A stretch of DNA of 64,000 bases from Musa acuminata AAA Group (GCF_036884655.1 NC_088339.1:34595501-34659500); one strand, 5' to 3'; positions 13,301 through 25,516 are shown, counted from the stretch's first letter. Program-made: numbers and translations. The notes: generated from the sequence alone by a model not told the origin.

Positions 13301-14370
13301 TACTTGTTTGATGGAACTTGTGCAGCCTTGATTTCTATTATGGTGGTGTCTATATGCGATAACATATTTCTACTAATTGGCCAAGATTGGTCCGATGATG
13401 ATGTTTGCCTTAGTAAGTTGAGATGACTGATCATATAGATTTGAGGTAGATGATGTTTGCTTGGTAAATTGAGATGATAGTTTATATACTATGAGGTAGA
13501 TGTTTCTGATTTATATAGCATGACATTGCGTACAAGTTATGTGAACATTTGAAACGTGAATGTATGTCTTCTGCATTTTGAACAAAGTAAAAAAACTAAG
13601 TTTCGAGGTACAAATCGATTGCAGCTTCAACAGTCAGCATAAGGCTCAATTTTCCTAGATTGGGTAATCACTGTCCAACCACAATTTTTTTTATTTGACC
13701 ATGATCCTGTAACTTCCTTGGGCAGGTTCTGTCTAGAGCCGTGAAGAATTATGAATAGAATTTGGAAGTTAAGCAAAACTAGATTCAAGGCGCTACTATT
13801 AGACATTTATTAGTTTACTTAAGAATACATTTTTTATTGTGAATAATAGCTTATATATCATGAACAGGTAGTAAGTGAAGTCATGCTTATCCCATCTTTT
13901 TTATTATTCAACATTGAGGTAATAGTTTGAGTACTGAATAGAAATCTAAACACTCTCCGATGGACATTTTGATCTGGTTAACTTATGACTTGAAACACTT
14001 TTTGGGGAGAATATCAGTGTTATATGTTTCATCATGAATGCAATCCATGTGCTCTTAGGAACGGGATTAAACAGTTGTGAATATCCCAAATACCCCTTTC
14101 TATACCCTTGATGATTTCTGTTGCCAGTCATGTTCTTTTGCATTCTGTGCCATGTTTTTACCTTCTCTGCTTTTTTTTTTTTTTATATAATAATTTAGAT
14201 GATTTAATGTTTTAATCTCTTTAATTTTATTAATAAAGTTACTAATGTGGACAATTAGTTGCATACATTACAGGAGGAACTGGAGGCAAAAGATGAGTGG
14301 CGGTTTTCTGGAACAAGACTCAGAGGATGTACATTTGAAGTTGAAGCTTGTAACGCATGGTGCAGAATGA
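4323..14370 (+). CDS. zf-4CXXC_R1 / DDT-domain protein (CDCA7-like zinc finger, plant type)
   Basis: Exons: 4323-4499, 4612-4709, 4799-4885, 4979-5141, 5208-5918, 11384-11526, 11627-11815, 11881-11971, 12041-12209, 12778-12894, 12977-13073, and a tentative last exon 14274-14370; about 712 residues. If exon 11 is read through instead, the stop is at 13080 (682 residues). All phases agree. Residues 56-121 hold the cysteine-rich finger (CHQCRQ, CPIKFCYKC, CPKCRGVCNCSCC) of the monoamine-oxidase A repressor R1/CDCA7 type. A basic, Lys-rich linker follows. Residues about 397-470 look like a DDT domain (ALQFLEFCNAFSE) and then a WHIM-like segment (DKLKLLNLLCD). A charged coiled coil (KKKLKDDVAKAML) and a C-terminal WHIM2-like part end the protein. 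Known relatives are nuclear chromatin proteins, so a DNA-binding or remodelling role is inferred. ATG 4323 is preferred over 4137 for its CCCATGG context. Confidence 0.8.
5919..11383 (+). other. 5.5-kb intron 5 of the zf-4CXXC/DDT gene
   Basis: The intron is AT-rich, begins with GTATAATG after the codons for AFSE and ends with TTTAG before VLDIKKGEP, splitting the DDT domain. Open frames inside (for example 6749-7132 and 7353-7712) carry no recognised motif. The intron holds a tandem duplication at 9101-9354. I see no intact transposon genes. Confidence 0.6.
9101..9354. repeat. Tandem duplication, period about 127 bp, in intron 5
   Basis: Two direct copies share ATAAAAGCAAACAGATGGTA, then TGTGAAACTTAAAGAA, then CCATTTTTTCATTAGCTCTA and TTTTAATCCATTAAATAGAT. 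The first starts at 9101 and the second at 9228. They differ by scattered substitutions and small indels, so the duplication is not very recent. Confidence 0.8.
12420..12720. repeat. Insertion-like segment with three GTCGAGTCCCTCGAG-type motifs
   Basis: Within the intron between 12209 and 12778, the motif GGTCGAGTCCCTCGAG occurs near 12479 and 12571, and a variant GGTTGAGTCCCTCGAG near 12650. The segment is more GC-rich than the rest of the intron and may be a transposon scrap. No ORF or terminal repeat identifies a family. Confidence 0.4.
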
Positions 14371-15098
14371 GTTCATGTAAGATGAGAATGCAGTTTTTTT
14401 TTCCTTTCAACAACGTCCTTGTGTTGCAAATGCGGTGGCTGCTTTTTTTTAATCTATCTAAAGCTGTTCCTCTTGTACTTATTTCTATGTGCATGTGTTT
14501 ACTTACAAGTTGTCTACAAAAGAGTTTTTTTATTCATGTTATGCTAACGCAGGCTAGCATCTCTAATTTTGACTATAGGTCAATGCAGAATTGGAAGCTC
14601 AGTAGACGAGCAATATAATGCAACAACGATTGGAGTGCTGACTGACGGCCAGTTGAATTGCTCTTTACACAAAAGGAATGTGTTGAATTGCTGTTTACAC
14701 AACAGCAAAGTGACGGTTTTTTTTTTTGTGTGTCAATTTTGGCCAACTTATTTCTTTTTTACACCCGCTATTCTCTGTTGCAATTGTTGCCCTGTAAGCT
14801 GAAGCTGCGTTGCTTACCGTAGCGTAGCCAGAAAAGAAAAAGAAAAAAATCATCTTTTTTTGTTTTTTTTAATTGGGAGAAACAAAGACCTGCCTCTGCT
14901 CTGCTGCCCACTGCTCATGCTTTCTCGGTGCCCTGTTTCTTTTAGGTGACAGCAAAAGCTCAGTTCATGGTCGAAATATAAGCGCACAAGTTGTCATGTG
15001 CATGGAAACTTCTGCTGTGGTTGTGCTGATTTCTATTATGCGCGCTTCGAGTGACGTGCGTTGTTTATCTTCTGCCAACTGTTTACAGCCAAAGCCCT

Positions 15099-15138
<40 letters not shown>

Positions 15139-15690
15139 TCTTCACACTGTTTCTTCCTTGACGAAGAAATGAGGTATCGGGCGCTAACGCTATTAATGCG
15201 AGTCCACCGTACGAAACTGCCCGACCACGGGAGATGGACGTTGTAGATTCCGATCACCGCAGGTGGAAATAGGGACACGGTATTCTCACCCACGGTGTTA
15301 GGACAGCGTACCTTGGGGGTTCGTCGGTTGCGCACCGGGTAAGTTTCGTTCCATTCGCTGAACCCGAAAGGTTATATCAGGGGGGCTCACTAACGAAGTT
15401 GGAACGACCTAAATGTGAGATTGAAATTGTGGTCACCGTGGGATACCGTAAAAAGAACACACCGTATGGTTTTTTAGAACAATTTTTTTCGGGGGGCCCA
15501 CTTCGTCGTCACTTCCTCACGTGGTGAGTCCGCTGCGTGGTCTGCTTAACCTCCTCAGTCATATCTATGGGGGCCCATCAACAAGACTGGGCTTGGGGGA
15601 GGTTGGATGGGCCTACTTAAGTTTTAGATTCCGGTCACTCCTGGTGACGATAACAAAACCAAATTTGAGGGTTTGAGGACCAAAAAAAAA
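14371..15690. other. 3' flank of the zf-4CXXC gene and spacer
   Basis: Poly-T-rich sequence to about 14880 is probably 3' UTR or flank. A (CT)n tract lies at 15102-15135. Between 15180 and 15690 the sequence becomes GC-rich with no convincing gene. Confidence 0.4.
15102..15135. repeat. (CT)n microsatellite
   Basis: An uninterrupted CT dinucleotide run of about 34 bp. Confidence 0.95.
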
Positions 15691-15699
15691 TTTTTCGGG

Positions 15700-16480
15700 C
15701 CTGTTTGTCTTCTGTTTCCCACGCGGTAAGTTCACGGATCGGTCGTCGTAATCGTGCTTCATGGGCCTGTTTAACTCGAGTCCATAATTACGGGTACAAG
15801 GCCCTGTTGAATTCATTTCGACCCTATCCGACCCGGTTCGACGGAGTAGAGGGCACCGGGAGGGAGGGAGGGAGGAGGGGCGGCGGCGGCCACAAGAGCT
15901 GGAGGAGGAGGAGGAAGAGGAAGATTTGGCTTCGACATCGGTTCTATTATGAATTTGTTCCTTCTCGGTCATCTCCTTATTCCTTCTCTATTCCTCATCG
16001 TGTCCATCTCCATTCATCCTTCTCTTCAATCTTCCTCCTTCCTCCCTTCTTCCGCCTTTCTCTACTCCTCCGCCACCTGCTTTGTCTTTTGTCGGCGGCG
16101 TTGGAGAGGGTGGGCACGACTGCTGTGGGAGTCATAGCGGTGGCACTGTTGGGCCGTGGTGTCCGTGCTTCATGGGTCTGTTGGGCTGGTGTGAGCCAGA
16201 AGAGGAGGAAGGCGGTCCAACTTTTTTCCGCACCCCCAAACTCGGTTTGCGGCGGAGCGGCCACCGGGAAGGAGGGCGTCGGCTGACGGTGGCGTTAGGC
16301 TGGACTGAACCAGTAGAGGAGGAAGGTGGCCACAAGAGCAGGAGGAGGAGGCGGAAGATCGATGTTCATCTCCGGTCATCGTCTATCTCCCTCTTTTTCG
16401 CCCTTCTTCCGCCTTCTGGTACTTCACTATCTTCTTCTCACTCTATCATCAGCGGCAAGCTCGAGCGGCGTTACAGACGA
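15700..16480. repeat. GC-rich degenerate tandem duplication, offset about 410-445 bp
   Basis: Matched blocks recur in order: CGTGCTTCATGGGCCTGTT near 15753 against CGTGCTTCATGGGTCTGTT near 16165; GGCCACAAGAGCTGGAGGAG near 15888 against GGCCACAAGAGCAGGAGGAG near 16328; and CTCCCTTCTTCCGCC-like blocks after each. The open frames across it change between copies and look like compositional by-products of GC-rich DNA, not a gene. Confidence 0.5.
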
Positions 16481-17528
16481 CGACCACGGGTGGGAAGCAG
16501 GAGTCCGTGGCGTGGGCGCCGTTGCGCCGTGGAGCCCGGAAGAGACGGTCGAGCGTCGCGGGAATAACTAATCGATGATGAGGTGCGGTCACTGCAGGTG
16601 GGAATAAGAACTGGAAGTCGAACGATTTGGACGGCAAAAAATAATGTTTTCGGGCGTTTTGAAGCCGGACTGGTGTATGGTGAGGTCACGGATGGTATGG
16701 TACCCACTGTCTGTGGGTTAAACAAGCCTGGCTCGGATCGACCCATCTCGGCGGCTCTTGTCTCTCTCATTAAATTACAAGCCCAAACGCAAGACTCGAA
16801 GGCAGGCGGCGGGGCGCATCTCCATGGGCGGTTTCTTCCGTCCTCGAAGACGTTCGCAGAAGCAGGATATGACATGAAGCAATCCGACGCGAAACGAAGA
16901 TTTTTCTGCGGGAACAGAGGGCGCGAGCGTCAACCGAAACCGGACATGGAAACCAGGTACACTGACAATTGGGTAGGCTTACCATATCTCCTCAGAGAGT
17001 AAAGCACAACAAAAGAAAGTTTAAATCTCCACAAAAACGTCGCAATCATACGGTCACCTATGGTGGCCACACTCGAGATGCGCATGACTAACACTGATAG
17101 CCGCCATTCCCAAGTATTATCAAAGAACAAACAAAAAAAAATAAACATGAATGATAACTCACTGTGAAGATAAACCTCCTAATATTATAATGACAATAAT
17201 ATTAACCGATGAGTGCCACATTGTGTACTTTATAAAGAATTACTAGTGAAGGTTGGAGGACAAATACTGGCTGGCTATATCTATTTTGATGATTTCAGGA
17301 TTTCCACCACACACACACACCTTGTGTTTTCAAGATACCAGACATATCTGCACGAACTACACGATACAAGTCTACCATGTGCATGTAGAACAATGACAGA
17401 AGACTTATCTCTAGATCCTGTACATCTACAAGCTGTTCGGAAGTGGCTCATTGTGACAATCTGAAGTGAGATCTTAGCATCTGGGATCAGACTCGTGTCC
17501 CACGACAGGGTTGAACCTATATGTTGAT
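16481..17528. other. Spacer; weak ORF only
   Basis: A 139-residue frame runs at 16583-17002 on the plus strand, but I recognise no domain and see no splice partner. The rest, up to the 3' end of the phosphatase gene, is AT-rich and probably contains its 3' UTR. Confidence 0.35.
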
Positions 17529-20500
17529 CTAAACTTGTTGTCGGGTATAGATGTAACCAGCTTCGGCCTCCAATGACCTAATACTGAGAGGATTTGCAGC
17601 ATGAGTCATCCGAGTATTACTCTGTGTATCTGCCAACGTTTGGAAATATGCATGCGGGCCCCAACCTGCACAATAAGAATCAAACGTTAAAAGCTTCCAA
17701 TGACCAACATGTATGTCAGGGCTATCCTGAATCCATTTCACAAAATAAAACATGTAACAAAATGTATTAACTACACTGGCATTTGATCGAACGGACCACA
17801 CACCATATATCAACTTTCAAGATGTATCATAAGAAATTACCATGAGCTCATGCACCAGAGTATCAAATCATTGTACTGTGTAATAATGGTGTTTACACCA
17901 TTGATAATGTATGTTCCACAGGTATCATATAATGAATGTATCCTATAATAGAGTTTCCATAAGCAGTCCTGATGTCCCGGACAAGGATAAAGGACATGGC
18001 CGGTTGGAAACTGTAGTTGTTTTTCCTAGGGGTTGGTACCTAACTTTTCTTCTAAGAGGGTGAGACAACATTTGACAGTAAAAATCAAGATAATTATGAA
18101 GTTCAGCGGGTTAAAATCATTTTCCCTGGCAACACTAAAGATCTCTTCAATCTCAAATTGCTCGAGTACCATAAATCATACCAAAATAGAACAAAGAAAA
18201 TGAAAGTGAGGGGATTCGTGAGCACCATTTGTATCATGTGGTGGTGGGAAGAACTGCAGATAACAAAACGAAGCAACTATCAGTCCTGCAAAAAAGAAAT
18301 GGAAAACAAAGGAAGAGTTATATAATTGGCATCAACAAAACAAACATTTACATTAAATCCATTATGATATAGCCTAACAATACAAACCTAAAGAACCACC
18401 AGCAAACACATCTTGCCAATGATGCCAATAGTCATCCACTCGAGAAATCGCCACAAGAGATGCACAAAGTAGGGGAAATAATACAATGCAGAGTTTTGCA
18501 ATGTGGCCCCTTCTATCAAAAGCTTGGATTTTCCCTGCAAGGTACCATGAAAGAAATCCTAGTCCTGCAAAAGACCCTGAGTGCACATGGGCTTGATGAG
18601 TAGAACAACAAGTTTGCATGAATTTCTGTGATAAATTTTTTGCGCATTCTCCAATAAGCAACAAGTTTACTGGCATCTACAAAATGTAGCTGCAGAAAAT
18701 TTGATTCTACAAGCACTAGAAGAATTAAGTAACATAATGAGTAAACAAATTCTAGCCACAAAGCGGCTGACTACGGGTTGTTAAGCTCCAGTTCTTTTGT
18801 GGTTCGAATTGTTCATTGAGTTAAAGCTTACTACATATGCATCAAATGAATATTTAGACATGAATCCAAGTGTATACTAACCTAGTAGAATCGAACATGG
18901 TTGGCAGCGCAGCATATAAACATATTTAATCAATTAGAAAATGAGATTGCTTTGACAATAAAAAATTAGAGCACAAAGAATTTTAACTTAGAACTCCAAG
19001 AATTTTATCTCCCTATTTTTCTATTAGTCTTTCGATAGTTACCTCCCACTATTTTTCTATAAAAGATCAATAGTAAAAAAATGCACCACCTTAAGGATTT
19101 TTGCCCAACACTCCAAATAAGTTGAAGTTACTAACTTCACAAGTTGAAGTTAGTAATAAAATGATACCTATCAAGTCATGGCAACTAAAACTAGAGGGAA
19201 TAGGTCTGGTGCCCTTCCTGATCACACCCAATCTAAGTAAAACCACCATTGTTTGCTTGATCAGCTGATTGTGATATGACCCAGCCCAGAACTGGAATCA
19301 ACCAGGAGTGGCCATGTTATGGTCAATTTATTGGCCTTAAACTGGCTGGTAACTGAAACTAAAACAGAAATCCAGGTTGATTCCAGGTGAACCCAAGAAA
19401 GAAGATAGGAGAAAGGAAGGCATGGAGAGGAAATTGAGAAGAAAAGAATCTTGCTAGTGAATTTGGAGGATATGAGATTTCAGCATTTGCATTCATGTGA
19501 AGCCTTAAGCCTTTTTCCATCTAGTACTATTAACTTAAATAGATTTGTATTGTATACTAAGCATACAACATGCATGCATTTGGTTAGTTCATAATATTAT
19601 CTTTGAGATTATGAACAGATCAGTTTAATAGAAAATAAAAAAATATATGCAGATCAAATTCTAATTCGATAATAAACGATGTTTCAGTACATTAACTGGG
19701 CATGCTTTAATTTGTGAAAGAATATGACAAACTAAACCTCAGTACTTGGTTAATCTAATGCATTGTCAAGCTTAATTTACAAAATGCTATTAAAAGAGAA
19801 AGATTTTTCTAGTAATAAATTACCATTAAATAAATATCTTCAGATATTCCATAAAGATACCATTGGTGATGGCAATATCAAATCATTCCATATTGTTCCC
19901 GATAAGCTTGTATACAGTTACCAAAAACAAACACCTTGTTGAGCTATCAGGCAAACGAGAGGACCTAAAACCTGTCACCATGTGGTAGTCACAAGAAGCG
20001 AGGATTTGAATGTCTCATGCGACTAATAATCATAACCCAAGTGTAAAAACACGTGACCATGCCCACGAAAAGGGCATATGGAGCGATAATTGACTTCAAA
20101 TTATGATGCATCGACAGTTAGCCCAATCTCACTGGGTCCACCAATACAAACATAGGTGCAGTCCTACACTTGCTCATGTACCCAATTTGTTGCAACCAGA
20201 TCCTAAACTAATACTGCAAAGATGCTCTCAGAATATGGGTACTGACACCTGTGTTGCCTATTTGTTAAATACTATTCACATGGCATGCTATATTCCATGT
20301 GAACTAATTAGGGGTCTCACACCTGTGTTGCCTATATTATATTACAGGAAATAAAACAGTGACATTATAAGCGATTGAAGCTACAGATAATTGAACAGTT
20401 GCAGAAAAAGTATCTCATGCATGACAAATTTTTTGATGTTTTCTTGAACTTGAGATATTTACATCAGAAGGATAAAAAAACTGGAAGAAATCTCTGTGTG

Positions 20501-21380
20501 TGTCTAGTAGCATTATCCTTTTCAAAAGTTTCAAAAGCTGAAGATACGATCAAGAAACTATAATGAGTTTTACTGCTGCATCACTTACATGAGGAGTGGC
20601 CACTAGGAAAACTTTTGTGTCCTTCCTTTATAACATTGTTTTCTCCATTGCATATAACATTTGTTGTGACATTGTCATAAACCTACAGGCATGTGTATCA
20701 GCAAATACTGATGAGTTTTATGCAATACACAGTGGTGAATACAGATATGGGTTTCTAGGTCAAGGACAAAGGAAATAAATTATAAACCACCTCTTTTCCA
20801 TCAGGAAAACAGCGCCAAAAGAAGTCAGGTCGAGGTCGGCCTACTGCATCCTTAATGGCATCTGTTATCACCCCAGTAATGAGCACAGAGTACAGGAGAC
20901 CTGCACATACATGTTGCCAATAGACTGTTTAATCCACCTTGTACTGAGAAGAAAACTTGCTCTACGCCTGAAACGATACAAAGATAGTAGACAAACCCAG
21001 GATCGCATGATGCAAATCGTATACATCCCTTCTTCTGAAGTAAATTGCAAGAAAGATTACAAAAGGCAAGATAATCCCAATCACCTGTAATAATGCAAAT
21101 TGTGATGGGTACGTCATCCATAAGAAAGTTACGTAAAATATCAAAATTCCAAAGAAGAGCATACTGGAACAGCCCAAAATGGCACCGTGTTACTTTTCAG
21201 TGGGTATTTCAGATCAGTCATCATGTCTCTCCCCACAAAACGATGAAATGGTTCTATAACATTCAATATGACTTCTATTACAACAAGAAGTAGTAGTATT
21301 ATCCAGTCATGCATGTGGAATCTTGCAACCTTCACCCCATGAGATTGCACCGTGTGAGCACCCAACTGTATATCCGCCAT
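17529..21380 (-). CDS. LPP2: Lipid phosphate phosphatase, LPP2/LPP3 type (PAP2 family)
   Basis: Seven exons, in transcription order 21165-21380, 20997-21084, 20791-20900, 20589-20682, 18388-18576, 18226-18285 and 17529-17665, encode 297 residues in unbroken phase. The enzyme dephosphorylates phosphatidic acid and similar lipid phosphates at a membrane. The three PAP2 signature motifs are complete: KDAVGRPRP at 118-126, PSGH at 164-167, and SR(x5)H(x3)D at 214-225 ([12 protein letters not shown]). Hydrophobic segments include [13 protein letters not shown] and [14 protein letters not shown]. The N-terminus ([19 protein letters not shown]) and the end ([13 protein letters not shown]) match the plant LPP2 group as I know it. 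The exon with PSGH is only 94 bp and lies alone between long introns, so it is easily missed. A splice acceptor directly before the ATG suggests an upstream 5' UTR exon. Confidence 0.93.
18577..20588 (-). other. 2-kb intron 4 of the LPP gene
   Basis: AT-rich intron that begins GTAAGTG at 20588 and ends TCAG at 18577 and separates the PSGH exon from the SFAGLGFL exon. I see no nested gene. Confidence 0.6.
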
Positions 21381-22370
21381 TGTCTTTCCCTGGAATTGAC
21401 ATGAACAATTTCTTCAGCAAATAATGTCAGCATGGCCTACAAACTCTAGTAAATTGCAACAAGAGCAATATAAAGTGGTTGCCGATGGAAGGACAATAGA
21501 TGGTCATAGAGTAATACATGGTTCCAAGATCATGCAAATTGATGCGAATGAAGATGCATCAGTCATATGCATTATTTTGCTGCACGAGAGCAAACCAAGG
21601 ACGAAACAATCATGCCAAGTTTGGTACAAAAGGATGCCTTTCTTTCTTGCACCTAGTGGCCTGCTCTATAGGTTCAACGTGGGACATGGGATGCCAGATA
21701 CCTTTCCCTGTCTTCATCAATGTAAGATACATTGCTACCATCGACGCATCCAACAATGCTTTTAAGGAGACGAGATCACCATAACATCAAGGCGAGTAAT
21801 TAGAAAAAGTAATAACTAGAAAGAATTCTCCGGTCCTAGACTGGATGGATCATTTACATCGAGAGGAGATCAGGGTTCCGCATATCAACTCAGCCATTGA
21901 TGTCATCTCCGCCAAACCTCTACAAGACTCCGCAGTCCCGTGATCATCTTCCCATTGAGTCCCCCGTGACATCAGTAACACTGGAGGCAACTTCAGTCGC
22001 GGAGCACGGATTCAGTTTCGAGAACACAGAAATCGTTGGCCACCGGTGGGCAAAATGATTCGAGAAAGAGAAGAACAAAACAAGAAAATCACAGGAGGAG
22101 AGGGAAAAGATGAACGAAGCGGATGAAAGAGATGAACTTGACTTAACGACGACCCCAGGAGAAATGAAATGACCTTTCACCTCAGAGCGGCCTCCAAGAA
22201 AGGAGAGAAATGATAGAGAGGAGAGAGGCGTGTCGAGGCGTCCACTTGGCACTAGGAAGTTGTAGGGAGTGGGTGATGTTCAGATTGGAAGGGCCTCTTT
22301 CCTGCGCTGGGGGCCGTGATTGGCTGGAACAGCTGGACTATGGAGGATAAGCGAATCAAGAACCAGACAG

Positions 22371-22374
<4 letters not shown>

Positions 22375-22402
<28 letters not shown>
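22375..22402. repeat. (GA)n microsatellite
   Basis: GA run; read on the minus strand it is a CT tract in a possible 5' leader of the LPP gene. Confidence 0.95.
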
Positions 22403-22407
<5 letters not shown>

Positions 22408-24916
22408 AGACGGGTGGAGTCCCGTCTCATCCACATTCCAAAGAGAGGGTCCCGGTTTAAATGAGCTTCTGTAAAAAAAAGATGCAGGGTGCAGGGCGTG
22501 GGCCCCTAAGATCAACATACATTTGCTACATCAATCCATGGAACACGAAGAGCCTACTCTGTCACATGGATGCGGTGGTCATACAGAACGACGCACTTCT
22601 ATTGCGAGCACAGCTTGCTTAGTGACTTGGCACCGCCCGAACCGTTCGATGCAAAAAGAAAACAAAAACCAGACTTCCTGCAGAAGCCGTACGCGCAATT
22701 GGCGTGGTTTGTATCAGCGCGGACGCCGCACCCGTTTGCCTCGACCAGGTGTCCTAAGATAGGGAACGCCGTTTTCCCACGCACGGAGAAGGACCCGCGT
22801 GGTTGAGACCCACGCACGACACCATTGGCCAACAGCCGCGTGAACCACACGTGACGGTGAACCATCCGCCAAAGACATGATCCAAATATTTATTTGGTCC
22901 ATTCTTTGTATGTAAGACACCAAAGGGTACAAAAGAGCACAAATAAGAAACATAATGCAGAGAGATCACAGCCACGTAGAGAGCATCCAAAGTGTAGCCT
23001 TTACTATTCTAAACAGTAGAAAGAAAGTATCATTCTGAGTCTAGATCCCTGTATCGATCGAGTTATTTATAACTTAACAGAGAGAGCCAAGAATTAAGTT
23101 TCAGAAAAAAAAGTGAAGAATTAAGTTCTCATAAGAAGGGTTATCCTAAGACAGCAGCTGAAACCTTTAAATTGGTTTGACACAGGAAGGATAAACACTC
23201 CAACAAGATCAGTATGCCAATGACTTCCATCAGATGATTACATCTTGAAGAATTGCCTTTTTCATGCACTGTGAACCACAAGTGCCACACTAGATTGCTG
23301 CACTTGTATTGTGTGGACCTGTTGCAGGTTCAGGATTGGTTGCTTCTGGCAATGCTCCTTGAAATGTTCCGTGCAGCAATTCTAGCAAATTGATACTAGA
23401 AGTTTTGTGAGGACTTACCCTAGAAGTACTTCCAAGCATGAAATGTCAAGTGGAATCCCACTCCACCTATCACTATTCAACCACAATTTATTGTGTTTGT
23501 AGGATCTTTAAGATATTTCCTTTCACCACTAATCTGAACTGACTCACCTTGCTTAATTGATGCATCTACATGTTCCTAACTGTTGATGAACATAAAATAT
23601 AGCATTTTTGACACATCTGCAACACCTTCAATGCCTTCCTCGTTTTATCCATAATCTACACCGCAAACTTTTCATGAATAGAAAATATAGCATTCTGATC
23701 TACAGTCCATAGCTAGGCTTTACAGCATCCTGAGGATGTCTCCATGTCTCAGACTTTGACACCAAGCTCTACAATTAAATTTTGTATCTATATGCCTCAG
23801 TATAAGCACCTAGGATTGTTCTTTCAAAGAAACTAAAACCCATCTAGCAAGTGGCTCCTTCATTATTTACACTTTTCCTCTATTTTTCAGAGTATTTTCC
23901 AACACCAGTTGGTCGCTGTCGTGTTTTGCGCTAATTTTTGTAGCATAATGTAACCTCTACTACCTACCTCAAAAGATCCCAGGCAACTCTTAAGATATTC
24001 ATGACACAGATGCCACTAGAATTTGATCTTTATCTACTTCACCCTAGGCATCCAATGCTTCAGTAGAATTTGAACTCACCTTCACCTAGCAGCTTTATAC
24101 AATGACCATAATGATGAGCTTGGCCAAAACATATACTAACAATTTCAATAATTCGCAGGATCAATTACATATATTTGAGGCTTCCGCCAAGGCAATCTTG
24201 TGGACGAAGCTTAAGATTGTTGTTTCAGATTGAAAAGCTGACCTAGACGCATTTTTCTTGTCGTTGTCACTTCCCCTACTAATACTAGCAAGTTTAGTAA
24301 ATCGCTCATTCTGCTGATCAGATTGCACCAAACCAATGGTTGCTTATGGTTGAGGGTATCACCTTAGGATGAAAGGTATTCAGCAATGAGTCAAGAGGGG
24401 ATATTTCACATAAACACTTAAACCCCAAGAAGGAACGAACGTCTCAGACATCCAAGTTAGGGTTTCTACTTTCTATCAACTGCAAGAAACTTGTGCGACG
24501 ACAATAAACTGACAAACGATGGTTCGACAACCAAGAATCCAGCATTTCTTGCAATTCCTGCTGCAAGCTCACCCAACCAAAACCTATCAACAGATGCCAC
24601 TCGTTTCCCTCCCTACTTCTCCGATCCATAGTTAAATTGAAACGGAAGAGGAACAAAGACTTGGTTCATCTTCACCACTACAATAACCCACTCAAGAAAT
24701 CAATCGTTGAAAAGAACAGGATTTAAAGAAGGGAAATCAGACAACGGAAAGCTTACCAAGAACCTTGTGCTCGAACGAGATCGCACACCGCAACGAGCTT
24801 AGGAGGCTCTTGGATGCTGCCAATTAGTAAAGTGGAGCGGAAAGCAAAGGGAAAGGAAAGGGATGTTTCTGAGTACGCTCAGCGTTCCGAGACCAAGACA
24901 AGCGACAGCCACAAAA

Positions 24917-24938
24917 GGAGAGAGAGAGAGAGAGAGAG
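24917..24938. repeat. (GA)n microsatellite
   Basis: A short GA run, CT on the sense strand of the LPP gene, located in its most likely first exon. Confidence 0.9.
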
Positions 24939-25163
24939 CAAACGGAACGGGGAGAAATTGATTTGACGAGGCGGAAAGAAGAGCGCGCTCATAAGAAGCC
25001 CTCCGTCGGAGTTCCTCAATTGGGTTCGTCGCCTTCGTCGTGCACTCGGAGCCCAATGGGCTCAATCAGAGCCCAATTGGATGGTTTTATTTATTGAATT
25101 AACTAGTGATGCCGATGAAAGGACTTTAAGATCAAAAGTAGTTTCCATTGGAGTCCATGAATT

Positions 25164-25185
25164 ATATATATATATATATATATAT

Positions 25186-25222
<37 letters not shown>
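25164..25222. repeat. (TA)n(GA)n compound microsatellite
   Basis: A TA run of about 24 bp passes directly into a GA run of about 34 bp. Confidence 0.95.
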
Positions 25223-25227
<5 letters not shown>

Positions 25228-25387
25228 CATTTATAAATACAATGTGAAGGCATGAACATCGAGTTTGAATATGAATAGAGCAGAAGATGGAGCTTTGCAT
25301 TATATATGAATAGTGCCTACTTAGGTTATAGTTAATGGAGCATTCCATGTTATCCCTCCATAGCTGCTAAAAGAACAAGAACAAAAA

Positions 25388-25516
25388 ACATCTACCAGAA
25401 TAAGGGCAGAACTGCTGCAAGCCAAGTCCAATAAGTATTCAGCACATGAACAACAACAGAAAACATCTACCAGAATAAGGGCAGAGCTGCTGTAAGCCAA
25501 GTCCAATAAGTACTCG
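25388..25516. repeat. Tandem duplication, period about 75 bp
   Basis: ACATCTACCAGAATAAGGGC begins at 25388 and again at 25463. Both are followed by AGCCAAGTCCAATAAGTA with few differences. On the minus strand the duplicate reads as a repeated peptide, but no start, splice signal or family supports a gene. Confidence 0.85.

Larger units (their letters stand above)
21381..25065 (-). other. 5' region of the LPP gene: long 5' UTR intron with two candidate first exons
   Basis: The acceptor TTCCAG just upstream of the LPP start codon implies a spliced leader. One candidate leader lies at about 24757-25000: it has a CT-rich sense strand and ends CTTG|GTAAGC at 24757. A second candidate lies at about 21916-22420, also with a (CT)n tract on the sense strand and a possible donor at AGAG|GTTTGG. 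The remaining sequence (22500-24700) holds no gene that I can support. Confidence 0.45.

Noticed and set aside
16583..17002. 139-codon plus-strand frame in GC-rich DNA
   Set aside because: No recognised domain, no splice or promoter context, and it adjoins a degenerate duplication.
18590..18676. Continuation of the SFAGLGFL frame upstream as coding (THQAHVHSG)
   Set aside because: A splice acceptor (CACTCAG) lies directly before SFAG and the true upstream exon with PSGH was found at 20589-20682.
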